64,000 bases of DNA, from contig CAAEBC010000038.1 of assembly GCA_900753975.1 (NCBI GenBank), forward strand, positions 1-64,000, written 5' to 3'. The notes beneath the pieces are model-generated. The model was given only the letters and a program-made list of their open reading frames with translations. It had not been told where the DNA came from and searched no databases. This DNA is from Clostridia bacterium (GTDB lineage: Bacteria > Bacillota > Clostridia > TANB77 > UBA1234). Below, piece after piece: positions 36,728 through 46,700 of this stretch (position 1 is its first letter; each line of letters opens with the position of its first letter). Position numbers and translations under genes: made by a program.

Positions 36728-37234
36728 ATGTCAAAATATTCAAAAGAATTTAAAATTAAAGTAATTGAATATTACTTGAGTCATGATTATGGGTATATGA
36801 AAGTAGCAAAACATTTTAAAATTAATTATGAACATTTAAGAAAGTGGGTAAAAAAGTATCAAGAGCATGGATTAGAAGGATTATCAAGAAATAAAATAGC
36901 ATATGATGGAAATTTCAAACAATATGTAGTAGAATATATGCATGAAAACCATTTATCATTAGCAGAAACATGTATACAATTTAATTTAGGGAATCATTAT
37001 GTTGTTAGTAGATGGGAACGCATATATTATGAGGAGGGACCACAAGCGCTATACAAGGAGCAACGTGGCAGAAATAAGAAAATGAGTTCTAAACCAAGAA
37101 AAAAGAAATTATCTAAAGAAGTAGAAGAAGATTTAATTGCAGAGAATCAAAGACTCAGAATGGAGAATGAATACTTAAAAAAATTAAATGCCTTAGTTCA
37201 GGAAAGAATCAAGCGAGAGAACAAGAGAAAGTAA
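36728..37234 (+). CDS. IS3-family transposase OrfA (helix-turn-helix subunit)
   Basis: A 168-residue DNA-binding protein that recognises the element's ends. The N-terminal helix-turn-helix (YSKEFKIKVIEYYLSHDYGYMKVAKHFKINYEHLRKWVKKY) is followed by a second HTH (LSLAETCIQFNLGNHYVVSRWERIY). A C-terminal leucine-zipper-like region (AENQRLRMENEYLKKLNALVQ) allows multimerisation with OrfAB. ATG 36728 follows AAGGAGGG. The heptamer A-AAA-AAA at 37177-37183 near the end is a classic -1 slippery site that would fuse OrfA to OrfB. Confidence 0.92.
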   Translation: MSKYSKEFKIKVIEYYLSHDYGYMKVAKHFKINYEHLRKWVKKYQEHGLEGLSRNKIAYDGNFKQYVVEYMHENHLSLAETCIQFNLGNHYVVSRWERIYYEEGPQALYKEQRGRNKKMSSKPRKKKLSKEVEEDLIAENQRLRMENEYLKKLNALVQERIKRENKRK

Positions 37235-38088
37235 TTGTTGTCAATGAATTAAGGCAGAAATATAGCTTGAAAGAATTATTAAAATTAGCAAATATAGCAA
37301 AAAGTACATTTTATTACCATTTAAACAATCTAAATAAAGAAGATAAATATAAAGAATTAAAAGATGAGATATTCTCAATATTTCATGAAAACAAAGGAAG
37401 ATATGGTTATAGAAGAATAACATTGGAATTAAAAAATCGAGGATATAAAATAAATCATAAAACAGTTTCGAGATTAATGAATATGCTAGGATTAAAAAGT
37501 ATACAAAGACCAAAGCGAAGATACAGTTCATATAAAGGAACAGTAGGAAAAATAGCAAATAATTTATTAAAAAGAGATTTTGGGGCTGATAAACCAAATG
37601 AAAAATGGGCTACAGATATAACAGAATTTAAAGTAAATAACGAAAAGTTGTGCTTATCTCCAATAGTAGATTTATTTAATGGAGAGGTAGTAAGCTTTAA
37701 CTTATCGAGACATCTAGTGTTTCACCAAATAGTAGATATGCTAGAGAAAGCTTTTAGTAAAATACCAAATAATACTAATTTAATACTACACTCAGATCAA
37801 GGATGGCAATATCAAATGAAGCAATATCAGTATTTATTAGAGCAAAAGGGAATTAGACAGAGTATGTCAAGAAAAGGAAATTGTTTAGATAATGCTTGTG
37901 CAGAGAACTTTTTTGGAATATTAAAATCAGAACTTTATTACATAAAAGAAAAAGAATATAAAAATATAGAAGAATTAGAAAAAGATATAATTGAATATAT
38001 AGAATATTATAATAACAGAAGAATTAAGAGCAAACTAAAAGGAATGTCCCCTGTTCAATACAGAGAACATTCCCAGTTAGTAGCCTAA
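37171..38088 (+). CDS. IS3-family transposase OrfB (DDE integrase), made by -1 frameshifting
   Basis: The -1 frame is open from 37171 and is entered at the slippery A7 (37177-37183). An independent start would be TTG 37267. HTH_21-like region (ELLKLANIAKSTFYYHL; KGRYGYRRITLELKNRGYKINHKTVSRLMN), then the rve catalytic core with all three acidic residues: Asp in WATDITEF, Asp in ILHSDQGWQYQ and Glu in CAENFFGILKSE. The C-terminus (YIEYYNNRRIKSKLKGMSPVQYRE) is the usual IS3 ending. No stop or frameshift interrupts the core, so the element is probably capable of transposition. Confidence 0.92.
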   Translation: MLKKIKCLSSGKNQAREQEKVIVVNELRQKYSLKELLKLANIAKSTFYYHLNNLNKEDKYKELKDEIFSIFHENKGRYGYRRITLELKNRGYKINHKTVSRLMNMLGLKSIQRPKRRYSSYKGTVGKIANNLLKRDFGADKPNEKWATDITEFKVNNEKLCLSPIVDLFNGEVVSFNLSRHLVFHQIVDMLEKAFSKIPNNTNLILHSDQGWQYQMKQYQYLLEQKGIRQSMSRKGNCLDNACAENFFGILKSELYYIKEKEYKNIEELEKDIIEYIEYYNNRRIKSKLKGMSPVQYREHSQLVA

Positions 38089-38142
38089 TTTATACTGTCC
38101 AACATTTTGGGTTCAGTACAAAAAACCTGCTTTTTTAGGTAT

Positions 38143-39117
38143 TTAATTCGAAAGTGCGTAACGTCGCACAGTGGCAAGAGAGATAGAAAACTGCTCGGAA
38201 ATTTCACTTAAAGACATGCCATTCAAGTAAAATTTCTTAATTGCTTTTTTCTCTTCCTCACTCAAGCGCTCACCGGTATATCTGCTTTGGCTTCGATCGT
38301 TAGCTTCTCGCATCATTTCGTCGGGTATGAGCTTTCGTACGAAATTGGAAGACTTCTTGATACGTACTGCAATACTATCGACCGAATAACCAAGCAAATA
38401 CATTTTGGTTACTAAGTTTCTGATATACTCATCAGGGGTTGTAGTTGCGAATCTCAAGAATTCCATAGGAAACTTGTAATCCTTGAGCAAATCTTCCACA
38501 AGAAGATTTCCATGTCGATTAAGCTCAATGTACAAGTGCAAGAGAGTAGAGACATTGGCATCCTCAAAGGTCTTGGCAATTAGGCTGAAATCGATTTGTT
38601 TGCCAGGAGTATTTTGAGAAATAGTATCTGTTTTTTGTTTGTTATCCTCCTTTTTTACGGATGTTTGAGGAGGTACTTCCTCTTCGAGCTGTGGCAGAGG
38701 TGCCTCAGAATCTTTAATAGTGTCACAAGATACTTTCTTTCCTGTTTGTCTAAGTTCAACACCATTCTCAATCAGAATATTTCTTAGAGTCTGAAAAGAA
38801 AGGTGGAACCTTCTTTGCAAGTTTTTGAATGAGGTTGTTCGATATTCTCGAACAATTCTCTGTATCTCTTCATCAGAGATTTTTTTATACTTGCTAGAAT
38901 GTACTAAATCAGAGTCATTTCCTTCACCTGAGTAATCTGAATTTTCGGATTCATCCTCATCATCTTCTTCGTCAGTACTAGTTTCTTCATGCGATTCCGT
39001 AGCTACCTTGTTGAACCGTTTGGAATAGGATGCCTTGATTACAATTCTCTCTTTTTCTCCAACGGTGACAGAAACGCAAATTCCGTCTTCGGCTTTGATC
39101 AGGAAATTACAATTCAT
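38143..39117 (-). CDS. Orphan protein with three helix-turn-helix-like segments and an acidic linker
   Basis: A 324-residue protein, probably DNA-binding, of unrecognised family. CAT at 39115-39117 is chosen as start because TAGGAGGGAT lies just upstream on the minus strand. Layout: a short N-terminal domain (MNCNFLIKAEDGICVSVTV), a very acidic stretch (about 55-80), HTH-like segment 1 (FKNLQRRFHLSFQTLRNILIENG), a polar linker, segment 2 (YSVDSIAVRIKKSSNFVRKLI) and segment 3, resolvase/Hin-like (GMSLSEISEQFSISLATVRRYAL). Codons (TCC, ATC, AAC, CGG) differ from neighbours, suggesting transfer. No recombinase catalytic domain is present. It has its own promoter; its terminator is split by the IS. 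Confidence 0.7.
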   Translation of the reverse strand: MNCNFLIKAEDGICVSVTVGEKERIVIKASYSKRFNKVATESHEETSTDEEDDEDESENSDYSGEGNDSDLVHSSKYKKISDEEIQRIVREYRTTSFKNLQRRFHLSFQTLRNILIENGVELRQTGKKVSCDTIKDSEAPLPQLEEEVPPQTSVKKEDNKQKTDTISQNTPGKQIDFSLIAKTFEDANVSTLLHLYIELNRHGNLLVEDLLKDYKFPMEFLRFATTTPDEYIRNLVTKMYLLGYSVDSIAVRIKKSSNFVRKLIPDEMMREANDRSQSRYTGERLSEEEKKAIKKFYLNGMSLSEISEQFSISLATVRRYALSN

Positions 39118-39180
39118 ACAATCCCTCCTAATTTTTTGTCTTACATTTGTTCGACGCGTATGTAACAATAAACCATGACT

Positions 39181-39209
39181 ATATTAACATAATTTGGATT
39201 AAAAGTCAA
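39181..39209 (-). promoter_or_regulatory. Sigma-A promoter of the three-HTH gene
   Basis: Minus strand: TTGACT (39209-39204), 17-bp spacer, TAATAT (39186-39181). Confidence 0.75.
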
Positions 39210-39360
39210 GTTGTTATGATAATATGGCTTGCCTTATGATTAGATAACACAAAAAAGGTTGTAGCTTTTACTTATTATTTTTTGATTTTTCACTTTAATT
39301 TTTAATGTGCATGTGATAAGATTTTTATGTCGAAAAACGAAAGATGGAGGCAGTTAGAAA

Positions 39361-42300
39361 GTGGAAAATAATGGTTTTAATTGGAATGAAGTTGTAGATT
39401 TTTTTTCTAAGAAATATGTTTCTTCACGAGCAGCATTTACTGGTAGTGAAGCTTATATAAATAATAATGTTATAGAGGTTAATTTAAAGTCAAAAAGTAA
39501 GTTTATGATGCTTTCAAGAAATATGGATAAGCTTATTTCAGATTTTGTTATGAATTCTAGTGGAAGTAGATATGAAGTAAAGTTTAATGAACCAGATTCT
39601 TTTGATGTTATTCCAAAACAAGATGAGATTATAAAAAAGATGATGGAAGAAAATATGGCTAGACAAGCTGAGCTTGCAGCACAAAGAGAGTCAGAGACAC
39701 ATAGTAAAAAAGTAAATGGAATGCCTGATGGATATGGTACAAAAGCACAATCAAACAATATAAATGATGCAGACATTCCTAATTGGCAACCACCCACAGA
39801 TAGCGACATTGCTGGTAATAGTGCACCAGCACAGCAATATCCACCAAAACAGGCTACACAAAACTCTTGGCAGGGCGGAAATAATTGGCAAGGTGGACAA
39901 AATGGCGGTGCGCCTAGAAGGGCTCCGAAAAAGAAAAATTTAGACATGGTTGAAGACATAGAAAAACTTATTTATAAAGGTTGGAGAGAGACGCAAAATC
40001 CAAAGAATATGAGAATTGTCGATTTTTCTCCAGAACAACCAGGTGTAATTATAAAAGGTAAGACAAGTAATTATGAAAGCAGAGAGACGAAAAACGGCGG
40101 ATACCTTATTTCGTTTGATATATATGATGGAAGTAGTTCAATAAATGTTAAAGCTTTTTTAAAAGCAAATGAGTACGAAGAAGTGCATCCTAAAATGAAA
40201 GGCTGTCCACCAGTTAGATTGATAGGAACTTACGAATATAATAACTTTTCTAGAGAATTCGGTGTAATTGCAGATATGATAGAAGAAACTACATGGGAAG
40301 AGAAAATTCGTATGGATAATGCACCAGAAAAAAGAGTAGAGTTACACATGCATACTCAAATGAGCCAGATGGATGGAATGACTTCTGCAACAGCATTAAT
40401 AAAGAGGGCAATAAAATGGGGACATAAAGCAGTAGCTATAACAGATCATGGTGTTGTTCAAGCATTTCCTGAAGCAAAGAAAGCTATTAAGGATTCGGAC
40501 TTAAAGGTCTTATATGGAGTTGAAGCTTACTTATCGCCAGATAGATTTACTTCGATAATTAACCCGGGCGATCAATTATTAAAGGATGTTACGTATTCTG
40601 TTTTAGATATCGAGACTACAGGACTTTCAAAGAATACAGATAAAATTACCGAGTTCGGAATTATAAAAGTTAAAAATGGTGAAAGACTTGGCGAGTTTGA
40701 ATGTTTTGTAAATCCTGAAAAAGAGATACCTCAAAGGGTTGTGGAAGTTACGAATATTACAAATGATATGGTTAAAGATGCTGAAACAATCGATAAAGTT
40801 TTGCCAAAAGTTTTGGACTTTGTAAAGGATACAGTCCTAGTTGCACACAATGCTACTTTTGATATCGGCTTTATCAAGCACAATGCAGACCAGTTAGGGC
40901 TTGAGTTTAACCCTACATACATCGACTCTTTGCCACTTGCAAAAGAGTTATTTCCACATTTTAAAAAGTTTAAACTTGGAATTATTGCAGATAATTTAGG
41001 TATAGAAGTAGATGTAGCACATAGAGCTTTAGCGGATGTTGATACACTTGTAAAAGTAATGGAAGTAATGCTAAAAATGCTTGATGAAAAGGGAATAACA
41101 AAACTATCTGAGGTTGATGATAAACTAGCTGGAGATATTAACTTTACTACACTTCCTACATATCATGCGATTGTTCTTGCTAAAGATAAAGTTGGACTTA
41201 AAAATTTATATAAATTGATTTCAATTTCAAATCTTGATTACTTTTATAAAAAGCCTAGAATGTTAAGAAGTATTTTACAAAAACATAGAGAAGGTTTAAT
41301 TTTAGGAAGCGCATGTGAGCAGGGAGAACTTTTTAGAGCTATTGTAGAGGGAAAGTCTGATGAAGAATTAGAAGAAATTGCAAGTTTCTATGATTATCTA
41401 GAAATTCAGCCACTTGGAAATAATATGTTTATGGTCAGAGATGGCACAGTTAAAGGAATTAATGATTTAATAGCTTTTAATAAAAAAGTTGTTGAGATTG
41501 GAGATAAGTTAAACAAACCAGTTGTGGCAACTTGTGATGTACACTTTATGGACCCAGAAGATGAGATTTATAGAAGAATTTTGCAAGCTGGTCAAGGCTA
41601 TGATGATGCAGATCAACAAGCACCATTATATTTTAGAACTACAGAGGAAATGCTTAAAGAATTTGAATATTTAGGTAAAGAAAAAGCTTATGAGATTGTT
41701 GTAACTAATACAAATAAAATAGCAGATATGTGTGAAAAATTTAGTCCTATTGCAGACTATAAGGCTGCGCCTTATATCGAAGGTTGTGAAAATACGATTA
41801 GGGAACTAACTATGAAAAGAGCACATGAATTATATGGTGATCCACTTCCAGAAATAGTTCAAAATAGAATAGATAAAGAGCTCGATTCTATAATAAAAAA
41901 CGGATTCTCCGTAATGTATATCATAGCTCAAAAACTAGTTGCTAAGTCTAATGAAGATGGTTACTTGGTTGGCTCAAGAGGAAGTGTTGGTTCTTCTTTT
42001 GTGGCGAATATGACGGGTATAACAGAGGTTAATTCTTTACAACCACATTACAGATGTCCTAACTGTAAGTATTCAGACTTTACTGATTATGGAGTAAAAA
42101 ATGGTTTCGACCTGCCAGATAAAGATTGTCCAAAGTGTGGTCATAAATTAGATAAAGATGGTATGGATATACCTTTTGAAACGTTCCTTGGTTTTGATGG
42201 AGATAAAGAGCCAGATATAGACCTTAACTTTTCAGGAGAATATCAAGCAAAAGCTCATAGATATACAGAAGTTATTTTTGGTAAAGGCACTACATTTAAA

Positions 42301-43641
42301 GCTGGAACAATAGGCACTATAGCCGATAAGACAGCTTATGGATATGTAAAAAAATATTATGAAGAAAGACATATTCCAATAAATAATGCGGAAGTAATAA
42401 GACTTGCACAAGGTTGTACAGGAGTTAAGAGGACTACTGGTCAGCACCCAGGAGGAATTATAGTTGTTCCTGTTGGAAATGAGATATTTGAATTTTGTCC
42501 TGTACAACATCCAGCAGATGATCCAAATACAGATATAAAGACAACCCACTTTGATTATCACTCAATAGACCAAAACCTATTGAAACTAGATATATTAGGT
42601 CATGATGATCCTACAATGATAAGAATGTTACAAGATATAACAAAAGTAGATCCACAAAAAATTCCACTTGATGATAAGAAAACGATGTCTATATTTAGTT
42701 CTACAAAAGCATTGGGCGTAACTGAAGATCAGATACATTCACCTGTGGGAACATTTGGAATTCCTGAATTTGGAACTAAGTTTGTAAGAGGAATGCTAGT
42801 TGATACTATGCCTACGAAATTTGAGGAGTTGCTTAGAATTTCTGGACTTTCTCATGGTACAGATGTGTGGCTTAATAATGCTCAATCGCTTATTGAAGCA
42901 GGTACTATAAAACTAGAAGATGCTATATGTACACGTGACGATATTATGCTTTATCTTATAAAGAAAGGTATGCCACCGAAACCATCATTTAAGATAATGG
43001 AATGTGTTCGTAAAGGAAAAGGATTAACAGAAGAACAAGAAACATTGATGCGTGAAAATGATGTACCTGATTGGTATATAGATTCATGTAAAAAAATTAA
43101 ATACATGTTCCCAAAAGCACATGCTGCAGCATATGTAACGATGGCATTTAGAATAGCTTGGTTTAAAGTGCACATACCGATGGCATATTACACGGCATAT
43201 TTTTCAATAAGAGCAGATGCTTTTGATAGCGAATACATGATACATGGCAAAGAAAAAGTTATCAATAAAATGAGAGAAATAGATGCTGAGGGAAATGCAG
43301 CAACAGCAAAAGATAAGGATATGTATTCAACACTTGAAATAGTACTTGAGATGTATGAAAGAGGTATAAAATTCTTGCCGATAGATTTATATGAATCAGA
43401 TGCAACTAAATTTATAATGGAAGAAGACGGAATAAGACCACCTCTAAATAGTATCGCAGGACTTGGAAATGTTGCTGCACTAAACATACAAAATGCACAT
43501 CAAAAAGAAGGAAAATTTATGTCAGTAGAAGAACTAAAAATAAGAGCTGGTGTAGGCAAATCAGCAGTAGAACTTCTAGAAAAAGCAGGTTGTTTAAAAG
43601 GTATGACATTGAGTAATCAGATGAGTTTGTTTACATTTTAG
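39361..43641 (+). CDS. polC: DNA polymerase III alpha subunit, PolC type
   Basis: Replicative polymerase of low-GC Gram-positives, with built-in proofreading exonuclease. The 1426-residue length is typical. After a variable N-terminus and a Gly/Gln-rich linker (NSWQGGNNWQGGQNGG, about 165-180), an OB domain and a PHP domain (VELHMHTQMSQMDGMT; VAITDHGVV) are split by the DEDD exonuclease (VLDIETTGLSKN ... HNATFDIGF ... HRALADVD). A zinc site follows (CPNCKYSDF ... CPKCGHKL), then the polymerase acidic residues (PDIDLNFSGEYQ). GTG 39361 is chosen from GGAGG ten bases upstream. Monocistronic, with a terminator. Confidence 0.97.
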   Translation: MENNGFNWNEVVDFFSKKYVSSRAAFTGSEAYINNNVIEVNLKSKSKFMMLSRNMDKLISDFVMNSSGSRYEVKFNEPDSFDVIPKQDEIIKKMMEENMARQAELAAQRESETHSKKVNGMPDGYGTKAQSNNINDADIPNWQPPTDSDIAGNSAPAQQYPPKQATQNSWQGGNNWQGGQNGGAPRRAPKKKNLDMVEDIEKLIYKGWRETQNPKNMRIVDFSPEQPGVIIKGKTSNYESRETKNGGYLISFDIYDGSSSINVKAFLKANEYEEVHPKMKGCPPVRLIGTYEYNNFSREFGVIADMIEETTWEEKIRMDNAPEKRVELHMHTQMSQMDGMTSATALIKRAIKWGHKAVAITDHGVVQAFPEAKKAIKDSDLKVLYGVEAYLSPDRFTSIINPGDQLLKDVTYSVLDIETTGLSKNTDKITEFGIIKVKNGERLGEFECFVNPEKEIPQRVVEVTNITNDMVKDAETIDKVLPKVLDFVKDTVLVAHNATFDIGFIKHNADQLGLEFNPTYIDSLPLAKELFPHFKKFKLGIIADNLGIEVDVAHRALADVDTLVKVMEVMLKMLDEKGITKLSEVDDKLAGDINFTTLPTYHAIVLAKDKVGLKNLYKLISISNLDYFYKKPRMLRSILQKHREGLILGSACEQGELFRAIVEGKSDEELEEIASFYDYLEIQPLGNNMFMVRDGTVKGINDLIAFNKKVVEIGDKLNKPVVATCDVHFMDPEDEIYRRILQAGQGYDDADQQAPLYFRTTEEMLKEFEYLGKEKAYEIVVTNTNKIADMCEKFSPIADYKAAPYIEGCENTIRELTMKRAHELYGDPLPEIVQNRIDKELDSIIKNGFSVMYIIAQKLVAKSNEDGYLVGSRGSVGSSFVANMTGITEVNSLQPHYRCPNCKYSDFTDYGVKNGFDLPDKDCPKCGHKLDKDGMDIPFETFLGFDGDKEPDIDLNFSGEYQAKAHRYTEVIFGKGTTFKAGTIGTIADKTAYGYVKKYYEERHIPINNAEVIRLAQGCTGVKRTTGQHPGGIIVVPVGNEIFEFCPVQHPADDPNTDIKTTHFDYHSIDQNLLKLDILGHDDPTMIRMLQDITKVDPQKIPLDDKKTMSIFSSTKALGVTEDQIHSPVGTFGIPEFGTKFVRGMLVDTMPTKFEELLRISGLSHGTDVWLNNAQSLIEAGTIKLEDAICTRDDIMLYLIKKGMPPKPSFKIMECVRKGKGLTEEQETLMRENDVPDWYIDSCKKIKYMFPKAHAAAYVTMAFRIAWFKVHIPMAYYTAYFSIRADAFDSEYMIHGKEKVINKMREIDAEGNAATAKDKDMYSTLEIVLEMYERGIKFLPIDLYESDATKFIMEEDGIRPPLNSIAGLGNVAALNIQNAHQKEGKFMSVEELKIRAGVGKSAVELLEKAGCLKGMTLSNQMSLFTF

Positions 43642-43648
43642 TAATTAT

Positions 43649-43698
43649 AGAACTTAGTCAAGTATTTATGCTTAAAAACTTGACATAAGTTCTTTTTT
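43649..43698 (+). terminator. Intrinsic terminator after polC
   Basis: AGAACTTAGTCAAGT pairs with ACTTGACATAAGTTCT (small internal bulge), then T6. Confidence 0.85.
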
Positions 43699-43702
43699 AT
43701 CC

Positions 43703-43731
43703 TTGAAAATACCGATGTTTTGATATATAAT
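43703..43731 (+). promoter_or_regulatory. Sigma-A promoter of mfd
   Basis: TTGAAA (43703-43708), 17-bp spacer, TATAAT (43726-43731). Confidence 0.75.
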
Positions 43732-43766
43732 TATCAATGATTATTTTATATGAAAAGGGGATTTTC

Positions 43767-46700
43767 ATGGAGGAACTTGCTAAGGTATTACCTAAGATGA
43801 AGAAGTTTGATGCGTATATAAATGATGTAAAAAAAGATAATTTTCCTATCTTTCTTTCTGGACTTTCAGATAGCCAAAAGGTACATTTTGCATACTCTAC
43901 AAGATTTTATACTGAAAGACCTATATTAATCATAACGTATAATGACATTCAGCTTAAGAAAATTTACGAAGATTTGAAATTTTTTGAAGATGAAGAAATT
44001 TTGCTTTTTCCAAAAAGAGAAGTTGTTTATTACGATATCGATACGATGAATAAAGATGTTACTATGGATAGGCTTAGTATTTATACTAAGCTTTATGAAA
44101 GTAGTGCAAAAGTTATTTTGACTAGTATTGAAGCTTTGATGCAAAGGACGATTTCTAAAAATAAGCTTTTTGAAAAAGTTTTGCAATTAGAGGTTGGAAA
44201 AGAAGTTTCTTTAGATACATTAAAAGAAAGCCTAAATGATTTAGGTTATGAAAGAACAGATATGGTAGAGGGTCGTGGTCAATATACGGTAAGAGGTGGT
44301 ATCATAGATTTCTTTCCACTTACTACTAAAAACCCTGTAAGAGTTGAATTTTGGGGAGATGAAATTGACTCTATTAGATTTTTCGATGTTGAATCTCAAA
44401 GAACAGTAGAACCTCTTAAAGATATTAGCGTTTTCCCAGCAGAGGAATATTTAGTTGATAAAAACGATTTAAATAGCATTGGTGATGAAATCTTAAAAAC
44501 ATATCCAAATGCTATTTCAGATGTTGAAGCTATTAAGAATGGAAATTATCTTACGAAGATAGATAAGTATTTTAAATTCTTTTATAAAGAAACATCTAAT
44601 TTGCTTGACTATATTAGTAAAAACACTATTGTATTTTTAGATGAACCATCTAGAATCGCTCAAAAGGCTCAAACTATAGAGTATGAAAACAAAGAGATTA
44701 TAGAGCAATATTTAGATAAAAATAAAATTATTCCTAGTTATACGGAGTCTATGACTCTTTGGGATGATATTAATTTTGAACTTGAAAAGAAAAATATTAT
44801 AAATCTCGAGAGAACAGATACTATGCATGCAAAAAGAAACGGATACAGTTTTAACTGTAGGGAGGTGAGCTTTTTTCGTGATTCAGTGGATATATTTGTA
44901 CAGGAAGTACAAAAGCAGCTTGAAGACGGAAAAGAGCTTTTAATCCTAGGTGGAACTGTATCAAAAGCACGTGGTATTGCAACTATGCTTTTGGAACACG
45001 GCGTTTCAGCCACTTTCTTAGAAAAATTAGATATTAACTTTTTGCTACCTAAAAAAGTTTTAGTTATTCCAGGTAATCTTTCGGAAGGTTTTGAATATGT
45101 TGATATAGGCTTGGTTGTTGCTGTTCAGAGTATTGGAGCAAATAAAGAAGCTGTTAAAAGAAGTTATAAACCACAAGTATTTAAAGAGAGCAAAAAGGTT
45201 GTTTTTGCTGACTTGAATGTTGGAGACTATATAGTTCATTCTGTACATGGAATTGGACAATATATGGGCATTAATACACTTTCTGTAGATGGTGCAAAAA
45301 AAGATTATATAAAACTTAGATATAAAGATGATGGTGTTTTATATATTCCAACAAATCAGTTAGACAATATAAGAAAATATATTGGTAGTGGCGATACAGC
45401 ACCAAAACTAAATAAATTAGGCAGTAAAGATTTCGCTAAAACTAAAGCTAAGGTAAAAGCATCTCTTAAGGATATTGCAAAAGGACTCATTGAGCTTTAT
45501 GCTAAAAGAAAACAGGAAAAAGGGTATAAATTTTCACCTGATACTGTTTGGCAAAATCAATTTGAAGAGGCTTTTCCTTATGAAGAAACTGAGGATCAAC
45601 TAAGGTGTATAGAAGAAGTAAAAAAAGATATGGAAAGCGATATGCCTATGGATAGACTACTTTGTGGTGATGTTGGATACGGAAAAACAGAAGTTGCAAT
45701 TCGTGCAGCCTTTAAAGCTGTTATGGACGGTAAACAGGTTGCGTATCTTGTACCTACTACGGTTTTGTCAGAGCAACAATTTAATGAGTTTAGAAATAGA
45801 ATGAAAGATTTTCCTGTTAAGATAAATGTCTTAAATAGGTTTAAATCTGCAAGGGATAAAAAGGAAGTTTTAAGACAATTAAGAACAGGTGAGTTAGATA
45901 TAATTATAGGAACTCATAGGATAGTTCAAAAAGATATTGAATTTAAGGATTTAGGATTGCTTATAATCGATGAGGAGCAACGTTTTGGAGTAAAGCATAA
46001 GGAGGCTATTAAAAAATTAAAAAATAATGTGGATGTCTTAACTATGACAGCTACACCTATTCCAAGAACTTTACATATGTCGGTTGTTGGAATTAGGGAT
46101 ATGAGTGTTATTTATGAACCACCAAAAAATAGAATTCCGGTTCAGACTTATGTTTTAGAATATGATGAAGAGGTTATTAGAGAAGCTATAATAAAGGAAA
46201 TTGGTAGGGGTGGACAGGTATTTTATTTATATAATCGTGTAGAGGGAATCGAAAAGAAAGCTTCAGAGATTTCAAAACTTGTACCAGAAGCAAGAGTAGC
46301 ATTTGCTCATGGTCAGATGGAAGGTAGAGAACTTGAAGATATAATGAAAGCTTTTATGGATAAAGAGTTAGATGTAATTGTATGTACTACTATTTTGGAA
46401 TCTGGTATAGATATTCCAAATGCAAACACTATAATAATTGAAGATGCAGATAGACTTGGACTTTCACAGTTGTATCAAATTCGAGGAAGGGTCGGACGTA
46501 GTGATAGAAAAGCGTATGCATATATAACTTATAGACGAAATAAGCTTTTATCTGAAGCTTCAGAGAAAAGATTGAAGGCAATAAAAGAGTTTACAGAATT
46601 TGGAAGCGGCTTTAAAATAGCACTTCGAGATTTAGAAATACGTGGTGCCGGTAATATTTTAGGACCTGAACAACACGGACATATGGAAGCGGTGGGTTAT

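Larger units (their letters stand above)
36679..38115 (+). mobile_element. IS3-family insertion sequence (IS150-like), apparently intact
   Basis: About 1.44 kb. Terminal inverted repeats TGAACCCAAAATGTTAGACA (left, from 36679) and TGAACCCAAAATGTTGGACA (reverse complement of the right end, ending at 38115) differ at one base in 20. It carries orfA and orfB with a slippery A7 between them. No target duplication is obvious: the flanks are GAAA on the left and GTAC on the right. It sits inside the loop of a terminator hairpin (36656-36669 pairs with 38125-38136). Confidence 0.93.

Noticed and set aside
44850..44885. Internal start in mfd (GGGAGGTGAG followed by GTG)
   Set aside because: It lies inside a continuous, full-length Mfd with normal homology on both sides; probably coincidence.
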